Source of the DNA: Vreelandella zhaodongensis
GTDB lineage: Bacteria > Pseudomonadota > Gammaproteobacteria > Pseudomonadales > Halomonadaceae
Direction: 5' to 3'
DNA length: 64,000 nucleotides
Assembly (NCBI RefSeq): GCF_013415115.1
Contig: NZ_JACCDD010000009.1
Location: 1-64,000, forward strand
Notes under the pieces: model-generated
What the model saw: the letters and a program-made list of their open reading frames with translations, nothing else
Told to the model about the DNA's origin: nothing
The model's database searches: none
Shown here: positions 51,326 to 61,493 of the stretch, in pieces
Numbering within the stretch: the stretch's first letter is position 1
How the letters are laid out: every line of letters starts with the position of its first letter
Translations under genes and position numbers: made by a program

Positions 51326-52117
51326 TCAGTCGAAACGCGGGGCGCGACGCTCCATTCTTGCACTCACCGCTTCGCGGTGCTCGGCGCCAGCCAAAAGCTG
51401 CTGCTGCAAATGCGCTTCGAGGGCCAGACGATCGCCATGGGCCAGCATCGGCCCACGAGCGAACAGCTCACGAGCCGCAGCCACCGCCCGAGGTGAGCGC
51501 GAGGCGATAAGCGCAGCGGTTTCCCGAGCAGCTTCCTGGGGCGTATCGCTCAGGCGGCTAGCCAAGCCCAGCTGATAAGCCTCTTCCCCTGATACCTTGC
51601 GCCCACTGATCGCCAGTTCCTGAAGCACGTCCTGGCGCAGCCCCGCTCCAGTCACGCTAATAGCCATATCAGGGATGATACCCCAGTCGATCTCCAGCAG
51701 CGCCAGACGTGCGCGCGGGTGGATAATACGAATATCGGCGCCCAAGGCTATCTGCAAGCCGCCGCCGTAGACATGGCCGTGCAAGGCGGCCACCACGGGA
51801 ACGCCCGCCTCGCGCCAGCCTAGAGCCAAGCGCTGAACCGGGTTGATACCCGCTTCGTCAGGCGCCAGCAGAGTGGGCAATCGCTCCGCCTCGCTCATGA
51901 TCGACGCCATGTCGAGCCCGGCGCAAAAGCTTTCACCATCGCCGCTTAAGACCACGGCACGCACTCCGCTGAGCTGGGTCAAACACTGCTGGGCGGCCAG
52001 CAAGCCGTCGATCATGGCCCAATCCAAACCATTGTGATGGTCAGGTCGCGACAACATGACCTCGGCCACCTGGTCGGTGAAGGTCAGCGTTACACGTTCA
52101 TTGAAGATTTGATGCAT
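51326..52117 (-). CDS. Enoyl-CoA hydratase/isomerase (crotonase) family protein
   Basis: A 263-residue crotonase-fold protein. [11 protein letters not shown] gives the first oxyanion-hole strand and [18 protein letters not shown] the second. The usual second catalytic Glu region reads [13 protein letters not shown], where Asp follows Pro, as in dienoyl-CoA isomerase-like members, so a simple hydratase function is not certain. The substrate is unknown. The ATG at 52115-52117 has GGGAGC upstream; an in-frame start 11 codons earlier is less likely. It lies directly upstream of radD. Confidence 0.88.
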   Translation of the reverse strand: MHQIFNERVTLTFTDQVAEVMLSRPDHHNGLDWAMIDGLLAAQQCLTQLSGVRAVVLSGDGESFCAGLDMASIMSEAERLPTLLAPDEAGINPVQRLALGWREAGVPVVAALHGHVYGGGLQIALGADIRIIHPRARLALLEIDWGIIPDMAISVTGAGLRQDVLQELAISGRKVSGEEAYQLGLASRLSDTPQEAARETAALIASRSPRAVAAARELFARGPMLAHGDRLALEAHLQQQLLAGAEHREAVSARMERRAPRFD

Positions 52118-52297
52118 TCGAGCTCCCAGAAGATTCCTTTGGCTCGCCACCGATTGGCGATAACTGTGCTTGTGAAATGATGCGCTTATAAAGTGACAAA
52201 CGCGCCTGTGAACTGAGTGTGGCGCGAAGACAAGACATTTTCAAACAAACGTTTCATTTCATTCCTATCATCAAAGGAACCACTTCTCTCTACAGGA

Positions 52298-52323
52298 AAA
52301 AAGCGGCCCGCAGGCCGCTTTTT
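52298..52323. terminator. Terminator after purL
   Basis: Perfect 11-bp inverted repeat AAAAAGCGGCC (52298-52308) and GGCCGCTTTTT (52313-52323), loop CGCA. It starts 18 nt past the purL stop on the minus strand. Confidence 0.9.
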
Positions 52324-52341
52324 CATGCGCATGGACAGGAA

Positions 52342-55300
52342 TCAGCCCAGCCACACACGGGCGTTACGGAATAAGCGCAGCCAAGCACCATCCTCAGTCC
52401 ATTCAGCTGGTCGCCAAGAGTTAGTAACCGCACGAGTCACCCGCTCAGGGTGAGGCATCATGATGGTCACGCGGCCGTCCGAGGTGGTAAGGCCGGTGAT
52501 TCCTGACGGTGAGCCGTTGGGGTTGGCGGGATAGCGGGTCGTTACCTGGCCGTAGTTGTCAATATAACGCAGCGCCACTTGGCTGCTGGACTGCATACTG
52601 CGCAAGTGCGCGGTATCGCGGAATTCAGCGCGCCCTTCGCCGTGGGCTACGGCAATCGGCAGCTTAGAGCCTTCCATGCCTGCCAGCAGAATCGACGGGC
52701 TTTTCTCTACCCGTACCATCGCCACGCGTGCTTCGAACTGCTCAGATTCGTTACGCTCAAACGCCGGCCAGCTTTCAGCGCCCGGAATCAATGATTTCAG
52801 TTGCGAAAGCATCTGACAGCCGTTGCACACACCCAGCGAGAAGCTGTCATCACGGGTGAAGAAACTCGCAAACTGCTCACGGGCGCGCTCATTGAAAAGC
52901 ACCGATTTCGCCCAACCGCCGCCTGCGCCCAGTACATCGCCATACGAGAAGCCCCCGCAGGCGACTAGTCCTTTGAACTCATCGAGGGAAACACGCCCTT
53001 CCAGGATGTCGCTCATATGCACATCCACTGCATCGAAGCCCGCTTTGTGGAACGCCCAGGCCATCTCGACCTGACCATTGACGCCTTGCTCGCGCAGTAC
53101 GGCAACAGCGGGCTTGGCGGTGTTGATAAACGGCGCGCTGATATCATCATTAATATCAAAGCTAGGCTCGGCACTTAGGCCAGGATCACGAACGTCCAGC
53201 AGGCTATCAAATTCGTTCTTGGCACACTCAGGGTTATCACGCAGCGCCTGCATGCGGTAGCTGGTCTCAGCCCAGGTGCGCTGAGTCAGTTGACGAGTGG
53301 TTTCCAGCAGCGGCTCTTCAAACAGCGTTACCCGTACTTGATCATCGTAACGAGGACGCGCAATAACACCGCATGTTTCGATACCTGCAACAGCAAACTG
53401 CGTGAGCACTTCTTCAGTGTGCTCTCGATTTACTTGAATGACGGCACCCAGCTCTTCGGAGAACAACGCATTGAACGCCTCCACCGGCTCATCAATCAGC
53501 CAGTCCAGCTTGATTTCCAGACCTGCATGGGCAGCAAAGGCCATTTCCAGCAGTGTCACTAACAGGCCGCCATCGCTACGGTCATGATAGGCCAGCAACT
53601 TGCCATCACGATTGAGCCCCTGAATCACCTCGAAAAACGCTTTCAGGTCTTCTGGGTCGTCGACGTCAGGACAGTCGTTACCGACTTGACCATAGACTTG
53701 CGCCAGCGCAGAACCACCTAAGCGGTTTTGTCCATTACCCAGGTCGATCAGAATCAGGTCTGATTCATCCTGATCCAGGTTGATTTGCGGGGTCAACGTC
53801 GCCATGGCATCGGTCACCGGTGCAAACCCCGTCACCACCAGTGAAAGCGGCGATGTGATGCTCTTTTCGTCAGCCTCGTCACCTTCCTGCCAAGCGGTGC
53901 GCATGGACATGGAGTCCTTACCCACTGGAATGGCAATACCTAGCGCCGGACATAGCTCCATACCTACCGCGTATACAGCATCATAGAGTGCCTGGTTTTC
54001 ACCGGGGTGGTCAGCGGCGCTCATCCAGTTAGCAGACAGCTTAATATCCGACAGCTTGGCAATTGGCGCAGCGGCTAAGTTAGTAATCGCCTCGGCAACG
54101 GCTAGGCGGGCGCTGGCAGCAGGGTTAATCAGTGCTACCGGCGGACGTTCGCCCATTGCCATGGCTTCACCGGCGTGGGTATCGAAGCTTGCGGTGGTCA
54201 CAGCAACGTCGGCCACCGGTACTTGCCATGGACCCACCATCTGGTCTCGGGCGACTTGACCGGTAATTGAGCGGTCGCCAATGGTAATCAAAAAGCTCTT
54301 CGATGCGACGGCTGGCAGGCGCAGCACCCGATCCATCGCTTCGCGTAGATCCAGATTGTCGAGCATGACGCCAGACAACTCAGGGGTTTGACGCTCAAAT
54401 GAACGCGTCATCTTCGGCGGCTTACCAAACAACACACTCATCGGAAGGTCGACCGGCTTGGTATCAAAATGGCCGTCGCGAACTTCCAGGTGATGATGCT
54501 CCATGGCCTCGCCGACCACCGCATAGGGACAGCGTTCGCGCTTGCACAGTGCATCGAAGGTATCCAGGTCATCGGGGGCAACAGCCAGCACATAACGCTC
54601 TTGGGCTTCGTTGCACCAAATTTCCAGCGGGCTCATGCCCGGCTCGGCGTTGGGCACTGCACGCAGGTTGAATAGACCACCGCGATTACCGTCTTTAACC
54701 AACTCCGGCAGTGCATTGGAAAGCCCGCCTGCGCCAACGTCGTGAATAAAGCGAATCGGGTTTTTATCGCCCAGCGCCCAGCAGCGGTCGATGACTTCTT
54801 GGGCGCGACGTTCAATTTCCGGATTTTCCCGCTGTACCGAGGCAAAATCCAAGTCCGCACTAGACTCGCCTGACGCCATGCTAGATGCAGCACCACCGCC
54901 CAAACCGATCAGCATGGCTGGGCCACCCATCACGATTAGCTTGCCACCAACGGGAATTTCACCTTTTTGCACATGGTGAGCACGAATATTGCCATAACCA
55001 CCGGCCAGCATAATTGGCTTGTGGAAGCCGCGACGCTCGATGCCATCGTCGCTCAGCGTATCCTGCTCGTAGGTGCGGAAGTAGCCCGTCAGATTCGGCC
55101 GGCCAAATTCATTATTAAACGCCGCACCACCGATGGGGCCATCCAGCATAATTTGCAGCGCTGACTGCATACGCTCGGGCTTGCCATAGTCAAACGCTTC
55201 CCAGGGCTGCACAAACTCGGGGATACGTAGGTTAGAGACGGTAAAGCCTGACAGACCCGCCTTCGGCTTACCGCCGATACCGGTCGCCCCCTCATCACGT

Positions 55301-56268
55301 ATTTCACCGCCAGAGCCGGTCGCCGCGCCTGGGAATGGTGCAATCGCTGTAGGGTGGTTGTGGGTTTCCACCTTCATCAGAATGTGAATGGGCTCTTGGT
55401 GGGCGTCGTAGCTAGCCCGCTCACCCTTAGCGCCAGTCAGCGGCGTGGGGAAGAAGCGCCCCCCCTGGCTGCCCTTGATCACCGCCGCGTTGTCGCTATA
55501 GGCCGAGAGCACGTTATCCGGTGAGGTCGCAAAGGTGTTCTTAATCATCTTAAACAGCGAATGACTCTGGGCTTCACCGTCGATAACCCAGTCCGCATTA
55601 AAGATTTTGTGGCGGCAGTGCTCTGAGTTCGCCTGAGCGAACATCATCAGCTCGACATCACTAGGGTTACGGCCAAGCTCAATAAACGCCGCGACCAGAT
55701 AATCGATTTCATCATCGGCAAGCGCTAGCCCTAACTCTCGGTTGGCCGTCGCCAACGCTTCGCGGCCGCCTTCCAAAATATCAACACTTCCCAGTGGCGC
55801 AGGTGCCTGATGAGCGAACAACTTGACCGCGTCAGCAACATCAGCCAACACATTTTCCGTCATACGATCGTGCAGTAACGCGCTGATCACACCTAATTGT
55901 TCAGTGCTAGGCTCACTGCGCAGCGCTACCCGATAATCGACACCACGTTCGATGCGATCAATCTGGTGCAGCCCACAGTTATGAGCAATATCAGTTGCTT
56001 TAGAAGACCATGGCGACTGGGTGCCTAAACGGGGCACAACCAGGAAGCGCTGGGCGTTTTCAGGGGTGTCTTGGCTTGCGTGGCTACCATAATCAAGTAG
56101 CTTGGCCAAACACTCCTGGGCGGCATCATCCAGCTTCTCGTGGTGATCAATGAAGTGGACGTAATGGGCGCACAGCGCCTCCACCTCCGGAACACGTTCA
56201 CGCAACACCGTTAGCAGCCGTTCATGGCGGAAGGCAGAAAGGGCGGGTGCGCCTCGCAGTTCGAGCAT
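52342..56268 (-). CDS. purL: Phosphoribosylformylglycinamidine synthase (FGAM synthase)
   Basis: Converts FGAR to FGAM with glutamine and ATP in purine synthesis. The 1308-residue single-chain form is typical of gammaproteobacteria. It has an N-terminal PurS-like part, two AIRS-type halves ([50 protein letters not shown]) and a C-terminal class I glutaminase with the nucleophile in [10 protein letters not shown] (about residue 1148) and [12 protein letters not shown] lies upstream of the ATG. It is divergent from mltF with 182 bp between, as in E. coli. Confidence 0.98.
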   Translation of the reverse strand: MLELRGAPALSAFRHERLLTVLRERVPEVEALCAHYVHFIDHHEKLDDAAQECLAKLLDYGSHASQDTPENAQRFLVVPRLGTQSPWSSKATDIAHNCGLHQIDRIERGVDYRVALRSEPSTEQLGVISALLHDRMTENVLADVADAVKLFAHQAPAPLGSVDILEGGREALATANRELGLALADDEIDYLVAAFIELGRNPSDVELMMFAQANSEHCRHKIFNADWVIDGEAQSHSLFKMIKNTFATSPDNVLSAYSDNAAVIKGSQGGRFFPTPLTGAKGERASYDAHQEPIHILMKVETHNHPTAIAPFPGAATGSGGEIRDEGATGIGGKPKAGLSGFTVSNLRIPEFVQPWEAFDYGKPERMQSALQIMLDGPIGGAAFNNEFGRPNLTGYFRTYEQDTLSDDGIERRGFHKPIMLAGGYGNIRAHHVQKGEIPVGGKLIVMGGPAMLIGLGGGAASSMASGESSADLDFASVQRENPEIERRAQEVIDRCWALGDKNPIRFIHDVGAGGLSNALPELVKDGNRGGLFNLRAVPNAEPGMSPLEIWCNEAQERYVLAVAPDDLDTFDALCKRERCPYAVVGEAMEHHHLEVRDGHFDTKPVDLPMSVLFGKPPKMTRSFERQTPELSGVMLDNLDLREAMDRVLRLPAVASKSFLITIGDRSITGQVARDQMVGPWQVPVADVAVTTASFDTHAGEAMAMGERPPVALINPAASARLAVAEAITNLAAAPIAKLSDIKLSANWMSAADHPGENQALYDAVYAVGMELCPALGIAIPVGKDSMSMRTAWQEGDEADEKSITSPLSLVVTGFAPVTDAMATLTPQINLDQDESDLILIDLGNGQNRLGGSALAQVYGQVGNDCPDVDDPEDLKAFFEVIQGLNRDGKLLAYHDRSDGGLLVTLLEMAFAAHAGLEIKLDWLIDEPVEAFNALFSEELGAVIQVNREHTEEVLTQFAVAGIETCGVIARPRYDDQVRVTLFEEPLLETTRQLTQRTWAETSYRMQALRDNPECAKNEFDSLLDVRDPGLSAEPSFDINDDISAPFINTAKPAVAVLREQGVNGQVEMAWAFHKAGFDAVDVHMSDILEGRVSLDEFKGLVACGGFSYGDVLGAGGGWAKSVLFNERAREQFASFFTRDDSFSLGVCNGCQMLSQLKSLIPGAESWPAFERNESEQFEARVAMVRVEKSPSILLAGMEGSKLPIAVAHGEGRAEFRDTAHLRSMQSSSQVALRYIDNYGQVTTRYPANPNGSPSGITGLTTSDGRVTIMMPHPERVTRAVTNSWRPAEWTEDGAWLRLFRNARVWLG

Positions 56269-56450
56269 ATCTGGGAGCCTCTAAAGCAGGAAGAGTTCAA
56301 GCAAGAAACCAATGGACCGCAGCGCGGCCTTCTTTTATGGCACTGATTGAGCCTATGATACTGGAAAGCGGCGGCCACACGAAATCAACAAGGTGACAGC
56401 ACCGGCCAGGCTGGGTATCGTTACAGACTGCTTCACACTAGAAAGACACC

Positions 56451-57914
56451 ATGCTGACGTTGATTTGCCGACATTTTATGGCGTGTGCCAACGCCTATTT
56501 TTCCGTGATCGCCACGATTATTCTCGTCATGGTGCCGCATACGTCATGGGTACCTCCAAGTGAACACTTAGCCCAGATCACCGCAAAAGACTTTATTACC
56601 GTCCATACCCGCAACACCCCCATCACCTATTACGAAGGCCGCCAAGGCCCAACCGGCTTCGAATATGAGTTGATGCAACGTTTTGCTGACTATTTAGATA
56701 TCAGCTTAAACCTGAATGCCAGCCACTCCCCCGAGAGCGTAGTCCCAGCAGTGCGTGAACAAGGCGACCTAGGTGCGGCGGCACTACCACTAATCACTGG
56801 CACGCCGGGTATTCACTACACGCGACCAATTATCCAAATGCAGCCGTTGGTGGTGTACCGCCGCGGGCTCAATAGCATCAATGAACCGAGCGATTTAGTC
56901 GGCTTGCAGCTGGCCACGCTCAGCGGCACAGGCACTGAACAAGCACTCATCACGCTACAGAAAGATTATCCAAACTTGAGCTGGAAAGAGATCCGCGAGA
57001 TTGAGGTGGCCGACCTATTAGCCAGGGTAGAGGACGGCACACTGGATGCCGCGATTATTTTTGACCACCAGTTTCGCCTTAACCGGCTATTTTTTCCCAA
57101 CGTAGAGCGCGGCTTCTATCTTGACGATGCACTCTCAATGGTTTGGGCGGTGCCGAGTGGTCGCGGCCTAGGCTTGCTAGAAGCAGCTAATACATTTCTA
57201 CAATCACTACAAGAGAGCGGCACTCTCGACCAGCTGATGAGTCGCTACTTCGGCCATGATGACTACTTAGAGTACGTAGGAACGCGAACTTTCCTGGCCC
57301 ACCTTGATGAGCGCTTGCCAGCCTATACCGAGCTCTTCAAAGAAGCCGCTCGAAGCACAGGGTTTGACTGGAAACTACTGGCTGCCGTGGGGTATCAAGA
57401 GTCTCACTGGGATCCCAACGCCGTGTCTCCTACTGGGGTTCGAGGCCTAATGATGCTGACCAACCCAACCGCCAGCGAGATGGGTGTCGCTGACCGCACT
57501 AACCCAGCCCAGAGCATTGATGGCGGTGCTCGTTACCTGCGCAGCATCAAAGATCGCCTGCCAGAAAGCATTACCGGTGATGACCGCCTTTATATGGCGA
57601 TGGCAGCCTACAATGTCGGCCTAGGACACCTTTACGATGCCCGCAAGATTACGGAAGGACGCGGCGGAGACCCCAATGACTGGCAGGACGTGCGCGCCGC
57701 CCTCCCTCTGCTTCAGCAACGGGAGTGGTATAGCCAAACCCGCCACGGCTACGCACGAGGTGGCGAACCCGTCATCTATGTGCGCAACATCCGCCGTTAT
57801 TACGAAATGATTGAATATGTTGAGCGCAGTCGACAGCAGTTCTTTCAGTTAGAGCAAACGCTCGCCAGCGATGAATCACTGTTTCTGTTCGATATCGTTC
57901 CGCCAATTGAGTAA
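56451..57914 (+). CDS. mltF: Membrane-bound lytic murein transglycosylase F
   Basis: Cleaves peptidoglycan glycan strands to 1,6-anhydro-muropeptides. In the 487-residue protein an N-terminal hydrophobic signal or anchor (about 12-33) is followed by an ABC-type solute-binding regulatory domain (about 45-270), then a lytic transglycosylase domain with catalytic Glu317 in GYQESHWDP, GVRGLMMLT and MAAYNVGLGHL. Conserved neighbour of purL and tadA. Confidence 0.95.
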   Translation: MLTLICRHFMACANAYFSVIATIILVMVPHTSWVPPSEHLAQITAKDFITVHTRNTPITYYEGRQGPTGFEYELMQRFADYLDISLNLNASHSPESVVPAVREQGDLGAAALPLITGTPGIHYTRPIIQMQPLVVYRRGLNSINEPSDLVGLQLATLSGTGTEQALITLQKDYPNLSWKEIREIEVADLLARVEDGTLDAAIIFDHQFRLNRLFFPNVERGFYLDDALSMVWAVPSGRGLGLLEAANTFLQSLQESGTLDQLMSRYFGHDDYLEYVGTRTFLAHLDERLPAYTELFKEAARSTGFDWKLLAAVGYQESHWDPNAVSPTGVRGLMMLTNPTASEMGVADRTNPAQSIDGGARYLRSIKDRLPESITGDDRLYMAMAAYNVGLGHLYDARKITEGRGGDPNDWQDVRAALPLLQQREWYSQTRHGYARGGEPVIYVRNIRRYYEMIEYVERSRQQFFQLEQTLASDESLFLFDIVPPIE

Positions 57915-57967
57915 CTGACAGTAGCCAACACCGAGGCATTTGTTAGCTAGGGGACGGTGGTGGCGTG

Positions 57968-58423
57968 TTAACGCTTCACAGCAAAAAACTGTTTAAGCAG
58001 CTTTCTTGCCGGTGCCGCTAGAACACCGCCGGTGACTGACACTTGATGATTAAACCAGGGCTGAGCGAGCACATTGGCTTTCGACTCCACCATGCCGGTA
58101 CGTGGCTCTGGCGCTCCATACACCAAACGACTCAGCCGCGCGTGAATCATGGCACCCGCACACATCATGCAGGGCTCAAGCGTGACAAACAGCGTACAAC
58201 CCTCTAGGCGATAATTACCCAACTGCTGTCCCGCCTCGCGTAGGGCGCGAATTTCAGCGTGGCCACTTGGGTCACAGCTGGCTATCGGCGAATTTCGCCC
58301 TACCCCTATGATACTTCCCTGGGCATCTACCACCACGGCACCCACCGGCACTTCACCCGCCTCGAAAGCAAGATGCGCTTGGTCAAGCGCTCGGTGCATG
58401 TAAAATTCATCGCTGCGTATCAA
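57968..58423 (-). CDS. tadA: tRNA-specific adenosine deaminase TadA
   Basis: Deaminates the wobble adenosine of tRNA-Arg(ACG) to inosine; usually essential. The 151-residue protein has zinc ligand and proton shuttle in HAE (55-57) and zinc ligands Cys85/Cys88 in PCMMC. The start is TTG at 58421-58423, supported by GGAG upstream and by the family's N-terminal DExxM.xAL pattern; the ATG eight codons later would cut into that helix. Convergent with mltF. Confidence 0.94.
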   Translation of the reverse strand: MIRSDEFYMHRALDQAHLAFEAGEVPVGAVVVDAQGSIIGVGRNSPIASCDPSGHAEIRALREAGQQLGNYRLEGCTLFVTLEPCMMCAGAMIHARLSRLVYGAPEPRTGMVESKANVLAQPWFNHQVSVTGGVLAAPARKLLKQFFAVKR

Positions 58424-58444
58424 GGAAAACTCCGCTAAGGTAAC

Positions 58445-58458
58445 AAAACGATCGTTTT
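58445..58458. promoter_or_regulatory. 14-bp palindrome between tadA and tesB (candidate operator)
   Basis: AAAACGATCGTTTT is a perfect palindrome, 73 bp before tesB and 21 bp before tadA. The same 14 bases recur at 60802-60815 upstream of the malic enzyme gene. The AAAC-N4-GTTT layout resembles sites of PsrA-type TetR regulators of fatty-acid genes, which is suggestive given tesB. Confidence 0.5.
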
Positions 58459-58531
58459 AATAGCACGATAGTCGCACAGGGTACGCTTGCACTCATCGGC
58501 GATAAAACAGACAGCACCAAGGATACCGATA

Positions 58532-59356
58532 ATGAACGATGCGCTGAATACGCTAGTTAGTTTACTAGAGCTAGAAACCCTCGAAGAGACTCTATTTCGC
58601 GGTCAAAGCCAAGACCTGGGTTTTCCTCAGCTTTACGGCGGCCAAGTATTAGGCCAAGCGCTAGCAGCAGCGGCTCGCACCGTTACCGATGAACGTCGGC
58701 CGCACTCACAGCATGGCTATTTTTTACGTCCTGGCGACCCTCACCGTCCAGTGGTCTATCAGGTAGACACCATTCGCGACGGTGGCAGCTTTACGACACG
58801 GCGCGTCACCGCGATTCAAAAAGGCCGCCCTATTTTCTTCTGCAGCGCGTCTTTTCAAAATACAGAAGAGAGCATCAGTCACCAACGTGCCATGCCCCAC
58901 GTGCCTACACCGGAAGCACTAATCGACAGTGGCGATGTTAAGCACTCGCGGTTCCCTGGCCACCCCGTTGAGTTTTTGCACTTAAAGGGTAATCCTGACA
59001 ACGCATCACCTGCAGGCCAGTGCCTATGGTTTCGCCTGGCAGGTGGCAAACTGCCTGACGATCCGGCACTGCATCGCCACTTGCTCTCCTACGCCTCTGA
59101 TTTCAACCTGTTAACCACTGGTTTGGTTCCTCATGGCATTAAGTACACCGATCCCACATTGCGAATCGCAAGCTTAGATCACGCTTTGTGGCTTCACGCA
59201 GACACGCGCTTGGATGACTGGTTGCTCTATGTAGTCGACTCCCCCTGGGCAGGCGGTGCCCGTGGCTTAGCGCGAGGCCACATCTATCGTCGTGATGGCC
59301 TCTTAGTGGCCTCCTCCGCTCAAGAGGGACTGGTGCGTTACCCGCAACAGCACTAA
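58532..59356 (+). CDS. tesB: Acyl-CoA thioesterase II
   Basis: Hydrolyses medium and long acyl-CoAs to free acid and CoA. The 274-residue protein has a double hot-dog fold with ETLFRGQSQDLGFPQLYGGQ near the start, GSFTTRRVTAIQKGRPIF, the catalytic Asp in SYASDFNLL and Gln in SSAQEGLVR. The ATG at 58532 has AAGGA upstream; the in-frame start at 58487 is discarded. Confidence 0.95.
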   Translation: MNDALNTLVSLLELETLEETLFRGQSQDLGFPQLYGGQVLGQALAAAARTVTDERRPHSQHGYFLRPGDPHRPVVYQVDTIRDGGSFTTRRVTAIQKGRPIFFCSASFQNTEESISHQRAMPHVPTPEALIDSGDVKHSRFPGHPVEFLHLKGNPDNASPAGQCLWFRLAGGKLPDDPALHRHLLSYASDFNLLTTGLVPHGIKYTDPTLRIASLDHALWLHADTRLDDWLLYVVDSPWAGGARGLARGHIYRRDGLLVASSAQEGLVRYPQQH

Positions 59357-59386
59357 AGCGCATCAATCAACCGATTCGCAAAAACA

Positions 59387-59413
59387 CCGACGCCCGCTAT
59401 CAGCGGGCGTCGG
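59387..59413 (-). terminator. Terminator after the malic enzyme gene
   Basis: Perfect 12-bp stem CCGACGCCCGCT (59387-59398) and AGCGGGCGTCGG (59402-59413) with a 3-nt loop. On the minus strand it is followed by TGTTTTTG, 28 nt past the gene. On the plus strand, after tesB, there is no T tract. Confidence 0.85.
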
Positions 59414-59440
59414 AGGATACATCAACGTGCGCTAAAAAGT

Positions 59441-60712
59441 TTACGCACCATAAACGTCATTAATAGTTTTGAGCGGATAGTGCGCGGGATAAGGCTTACG
59501 CGCCACACCTGAGTCTACGGCTGCCTGAGCCACCGCCGAAGAAACTCGGTCTAGCAGGCGAATATCGACCGGTGTCGGGATAATGTACTCACGCCCAAAG
59601 CTCATCTCAGTGCGCTCGTAGGCATCTAACACTTCTTGGGGCACCGGCTCTCGAGCTAGATCCTTCAGAGCGTGGACAGCAGCCAGCTTCATGGCTTCAT
59701 TAATGCGTGTCGCCCGAACATCCAAAGCACCCCGGAAAATAAACGGGAAACCCAATACGTTATTTACCTGATTCGGGAAATCCGAACGGCCGGTGGCCAT
59801 GATCACATCAGGGCGTGCCTCGCGAGCCACAGCCGGGTGAATTTCCGGATCTGGGTTAGTACAGGCGAAAATAACCGGGTCTGCGGCCATTTTTTTCACT
59901 TGCTCGGCAGAAAGCAGCCCTGGGCCTGAAAGACCAATAAACACATCAGCACCGTCGATGGCATCGTCTAACGTGCGCATATTGGTATGGCGGGCGAATT
60001 CAGCTTTATACTCGTTAATGCCATCGCGATCAGCGTGAATAACACCGCGACGATCAAGCATCACCAAATTCTTTTTACTAGCGCCGCAGGACACGAGCAA
60101 ACGCATGCAGGCAATCGCCGCTGCCCCCGCGCCCATGCAAACAATCTTCACATCTTCAATGCGCTTATTGGCAATATCCAGCGCATTAAGCATACCGGCA
60201 GCGGTCACAATGGCCGTACCATGCTGATCATCGTGAAATACTGGAATACTGCAGCGATCAATCAAGGCTTTTTCGATTTCAAAGCATTCGGGTGCTTTGA
60301 TATCTTCCAGGTTAATACCACCCCAGGTATCCGCAATACGCGCCACCGTATCGATAAACGCCTGCGGGCTTTCAGCATCCACTTCAATATCGACTGAGTT
60401 AATACCAGCAAAGCACTTAAAGAGCACACCCTTGCCTTCCATGACCGGCTTACTGGCCAACGGGCCAAGGTTGCCCAGACCTAAAATGGCGGTTCCATCG
60501 GAAATAACAGCGACCAGATTCCCTTTCCCCGTATAGCGATACGCATTTTCCGCCTCACGAGCGATTTCGCGAACCGGCTCAGCAACGCCAGGGCTATACG
60601 CCAGCGCCAGATCACGCGCGGTAGCCGTGGGTTTTGTTAACTCCACAGATAGCTTACCGGGAATCGGTTTAGCGTGATAATCCAAAGCCGCTTGCTTATT
60701 TGCATCCGTCAT
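59441..60712 (-). CDS. maeB: Malic enzyme, short form (oxaloacetate-decarboxylating)
   Basis: Oxidative decarboxylation of malate to pyruvate, yielding NAD(P)H. The 423-residue protein has AYSPGVAEPVREI, VISDGTAILGLGNLGP, KCFAGINSVDIEV, the metal site VFHDDQHGTA and nucleotide loop MGAGAAAIACMRLL. It equals only the catalytic half of E. coli MaeB; the C-terminal phosphotransacetylase-like domain is absent. NADP against NAD preference is not decidable by eye. The ATG at 60710-60712 is used rather than TTG two codons earlier. A 14-bp palindrome shared with tesB lies 90 bp upstream. Confidence 0.93.
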   Translation of the reverse strand: MTDANKQAALDYHAKPIPGKLSVELTKPTATARDLALAYSPGVAEPVREIAREAENAYRYTGKGNLVAVISDGTAILGLGNLGPLASKPVMEGKGVLFKCFAGINSVDIEVDAESPQAFIDTVARIADTWGGINLEDIKAPECFEIEKALIDRCSIPVFHDDQHGTAIVTAAGMLNALDIANKRIEDVKIVCMGAGAAAIACMRLLVSCGASKKNLVMLDRRGVIHADRDGINEYKAEFARHTNMRTLDDAIDGADVFIGLSGPGLLSAEQVKKMAADPVIFACTNPDPEIHPAVAREARPDVIMATGRSDFPNQVNNVLGFPFIFRGALDVRATRINEAMKLAAVHALKDLAREPVPQEVLDAYERTEMSFGREYIIPTPVDIRLLDRVSSAVAQAAVDSGVARKPYPAHYPLKTINDVYGA

Positions 60713-61057
60713 GGTCAAGGTCCAATCAGCCTAAAGTAGAAAAGTCGCATCAGAATATAGAAAAAACCTAGGCGCCTCAAGCACGTAGTAAACTTAACTG
60801 GAAAACGATCGTTTTAACTCTATTCCCTTCATGTTCGTCACTTTTCAGCGTTATTTGCTGAAACTTATGCATAAACACGCCAACCATAAAGCTTTGCTTA
60901 TTGATGCACCGCACTATTTTATGAAAATTAATTCCACAGAAACACACACATAACCGCCCCCCCACATGCCAATCGCAATAAAAGCACCTGCGGAGACGTC
61001 CGCCTCAAAAAAAACCCAATAGGCAAGCCATGGATAAAAACGTCCTTCAGAACACAA
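60713..61057. other. Intergenic region, malic enzyme gene leader
   Basis: About 345 bases without a supportable gene. It holds the malic enzyme promoter region and the palindrome at 60802-60815. Small open frames here have no recognisable motif. Confidence 0.5.
60802..60815. promoter_or_regulatory. 14-bp palindrome upstream of malic enzyme gene (candidate operator)
   Basis: AAAACGATCGTTTT, identical to 58445-58458. It lies 90 bp upstream of the malic enzyme start. Two copies of a 14-base perfect palindrome 2.3 kb apart, both upstream of acyl-CoA/pyruvate metabolism genes, suggest one regulator. Confidence 0.5.
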
Positions 61058-61085
61058 AAAAACCCACGCCGAAGCGTGGGTTTTT
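61058..61085 (-). terminator. Terminator after rpmE
   Basis: Perfect 12-bp inverted repeat AAAAACCCACGC (61058-61069) and GCGTGGGTTTTT (61074-61085), loop CGAA. It starts 46 nt past the rpmE stop on the minus strand. Confidence 0.92.
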
Positions 61086-61131
61086 ATGCAAGCACAGAGC
61101 ATGTGCCTGCGATTGAGCAAATCCGTTAGGA

Positions 61132-61347
61132 TTAGCCGCGCTTTACTGCAGCGCCGAAGCGCTTGTTGAAGCGCTCTACGCGGCCACCAGTGGTCGCTTG
61201 CTTCTGCTTGCCAGTGTAGAACGGGTGGCAATTGGAGCACACGTCCAGAGAGAAGTCCTGACCAGAGGTAGAACCTACCTGGAAGCTTGCGCCGCAAGAG
61301 CAGCTGGCGGTGACCGTGTTGTAATTCGGGTGAATACCTTGTTTCAT
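61132..61347 (-). CDS. rpmE: 50S ribosomal protein L31 (zinc form)
   Basis: A 71-residue L31 beginning MKQGIHPNY, with zinc-binding cysteines Cys16, Cys18, Cys37 and Cys40. This is the zinc-containing paralogue that is replaced by a Cys-free form when zinc is scarce. The ATG at 61345-61347 has GAGG upstream. Divergent from priA. Confidence 0.97.
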   Translation of the reverse strand: MKQGIHPNYNTVTASCSCGASFQVGSTSGQDFSLDVCSNCHPFYTGKQKQATTGGRVERFNKRFGAAVKRG

Positions 61348-61493
61348 CTTGGGCCTCATGAGCTATATGCCGCCACCTGATCCGTTGCCAGGCACCGCAT
61401 ACGGGTTTGGAAAAAACTGCTAACCGGTTAGCCGCTCTATCCTATAGATTCATAGCGGCCGCGCATTCTAGCAAACTAAACGCCGGAGGCCAA

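Noticed and set aside
60914..61297. 127-codon minus-strand frame
   Set aside because: It overlaps rpmE in another frame and reads through the rpmE terminator.
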